Shown here: positions 4,473-5,223 of the stretch, in pieces
How positions within the stretch are numbered: the stretch's first letter is position 1
Layout: each line of letters begins with the position of its first letter
DNA from: Candidatus Zhuqueibacterota bacterium
GTDB lineage: Bacteria; Zhuqueibacterota; Zhuqueibacteria; Oceanimicrobiales; Oceanimicrobiaceae
Reading direction: 5' to 3'
Length of the DNA stretch: 5,223 nucleotides
Assembly: GCA_011775825.1 (NCBI GenBank)
Contig: JAABYK010000570.1
Span: 3,230-8,452, forward strand
Translations under genes and position numbers: made by a program
Notes under the pieces: model-generated
Seen by the model: only the letters and a program-made list of their open reading frames with translations
Database searches by the model: none
What the model was told of the DNA's origin: nothing

Positions 4473-5223
4473 ATGAGTCAGAAATACAGAACGCCTTTAG
4501 GGGTGCTAACCTCTATTATCCTGCTGATGTTTTTGGGCCACGACTTGCAGTCCAAAGATTGGCGGCAGTGGCGCGGTCCCAATCGAGATGGAGTTGCGCT
4601 CGATTTTAACGCACCGACAACCTGGCCCGACAGTCTTAAGCAGGTTTGGCGTGTGCCGGTACCGCCTGGCATTTCGTCGCCCATTGTCCGGGATGACAGA
4701 GTTTTCTTGTTAGCACGCGAAGGGGACGACGAGATCGTTTTGTGCAAAAATCTCGACAATGGCAAAACCGTGTGGCGGCAAGGTTACTCAAGTCGATTTG
4801 TCCCAAATCCGCAAGCCGTTCGCCCCAGACTGTTTCCAAAGTCCCGCGGCAAAGGTCCATTCGCGACACCGGTCGTGCACGAGGATCGAATCTACACACT
4901 CGGTGCCAATCGTATCCTGACCTGTTTGGACACACAGACGGGAGACATAAAATGGCAGCGACACTTTTTCAAAGAGGAACTTCCCGAAAAATTGGTTTAT
5001 GAGTGTCCGCCCTGCGGCTGCAGTGAAGACGGCAAGAAATTCAACCAACCGGGGACATGCTCGGCTTGTGGCATGGCTTTCGGAGTCCAAGGACTCGATA
5101 CTTCGGTCAAAAGGATTGGCAATTACTACGGGGCGGTGTCGTCTCCTTTGATAACCGCAGGTCAGGGTGTCGTACACGTAGGCAATGGTGAACAAAGTGC
5201 CATGATTGCTTTCGATTTGCAAA
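4473..5223 (+). CDS. Exported PQQ-like beta-propeller protein with inserted Cys-rich metal-binding module (partial, 3' end outside window)
   Basis: The first 250 residues are present and the gene runs off the right edge. Residues about 9-22 are a hydrophobic signal-peptide core, so the product is probably periplasmic. D-W-R-Q-W-R-G-P-N-R-D-G (29-40) is the opening signature of PQQ-like or BamB-like WD-type propellers. Blade repeats follow: SSPIVRDDRVFLL (68-80), LDNGKTVWRQ (94-103), TPVVHEDRIYTLG (132-144), CLDTQTGDIKWQ (151-162) and SSPLITAGQGVVHVGN (223-238). Between the last two, residues about 166-216 form an insertion containing the module Y-E-C-P-P-C-G-C, then F-N-Q-P-G-T-C-S-A-C-G-M (Cys 178, 181, 183, 196, 199). 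Whether PQQ is bound cannot be told; many relatives are non-enzymatic scaffolds. Full-length relatives are often about 400-500 residues. The same module in the DJ-1-like protein of this operon suggests a shared metal or partner. Confidence 0.9.
   Translation, partial: MSQKYRTPLGVLTSIILLMFLGHDLQSKDWRQWRGPNRDGVALDFNAPTTWPDSLKQVWRVPVPPGISSPIVRDDRVFLLAREGDDEIVLCKNLDNGKTVWRQGYSSRFVPNPQAVRPRLFPKSRGKGPFATPVVHEDRIYTLGANRILTCLDTQTGDIKWQRHFFKEELPEKLVYECPPCGCSEDGKKFNQPGTCSACGMAFGVQGLDTSVKRIGNYYGAVSSPLITAGQGVVHVGNGEQSAMIAFDLQ
4998..5081 (+). other. Metal-binding module inserted in the propeller (domain)
   Basis: It covers residues 176-203 of the propeller protein, with two CxxC pairs and C183. It aligns without gaps over 28 residues with the module at 2338-2421. 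They share Y, C-P-P-C-G, F at position 15, P-G at 18-19, and C-x-x-C-G-M at 21-26. Codons differ widely, so this is not a recent copy. The extra ligands move: His8 and Cys10 in the DJ-1 version, Cys8 here. Confidence 0.75.

Noticed and set aside
4788..5222. 144-residue minus-strand frame opposite the propeller gene
   Set aside because: It mirrors codon structure of a well-supported gene, and its own translation shows no family features.
1..5223. CRISPR array, tRNA, rRNA or insertion sequence
   Set aside because: There are no regularly spaced short repeats, tRNA-like cloverleaf, rRNA signature, transposase or terminal inverted repeats. The tandem units at 26-1060 are gene duplications.

Overview
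The window looks like a piece of a bacterial chromosome of roughly balanced base composition. It probably comes from a Gram-negative, environmental lineage: three of the seven proteins carry export or lipoprotein signals, and one is a PQQ-type beta-propeller opening with the W-x-Q-W-R-G-P-N-R-D-G signature. Such proteins are common in Acidobacteriota, Planctomycetota and related or candidate phyla. That phylum guess is inference; no rRNA or other marker is present. All genes are on the + strand.

Region 1 (1-1060) holds two tandem copies of a small coiled-coil protein with a C-terminal membrane anchor. Hand alignment gives 11 substitutions over 104 aligned residues. The last 32 residues are identical, and the leading 18 nt plus about 82 nt of 3' non-coding tail are shared. 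Each copy has a TATATT -10-like box 24-25 nt before its ATG. The copies differ by one 33-bp, 11-residue coiled-coil repeat bounded by the direct repeat GAACGCAT. The first copy lies at the window edge, so the array may continue upstream.

Region 2 (1061-1285) is AT-leaning and has no credible gene. It leads into an AraC-family regulator (1286-2107) with a cupin-like sensor domain and two helix-turn-helix motifs.

Region 3 (2218 to the right edge) is a probable operon with short gaps (19, 15 and 43 nt). It encodes an exported DJ-1/PfpI-like protein with an N-terminal Cys-rich metal-binding module; a predicted lipoprotein with a TPR-like helical stretch and an intradiol ring-cleavage dioxygenase domain; a DinB-like three-histidine protein; and the start of an exported PQQ-like beta-propeller, cut by the window edge.

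The most interesting signal is that the same 28-residue metal-binding module (Y-x-C-P-P-C-G ... F-x-x-P-G-x-C-x-x-C-G-M, gap-free) occurs in two products of this operon. It lies at the N-terminus of the DJ-1 protein and is inserted between propeller blades in the PQQ-like protein. Together with an iron-type dioxygenase lipoprotein this suggests a cell-envelope metal or redox system under AraC-type control. That function is inference, and no substrate can be read from the sequence.
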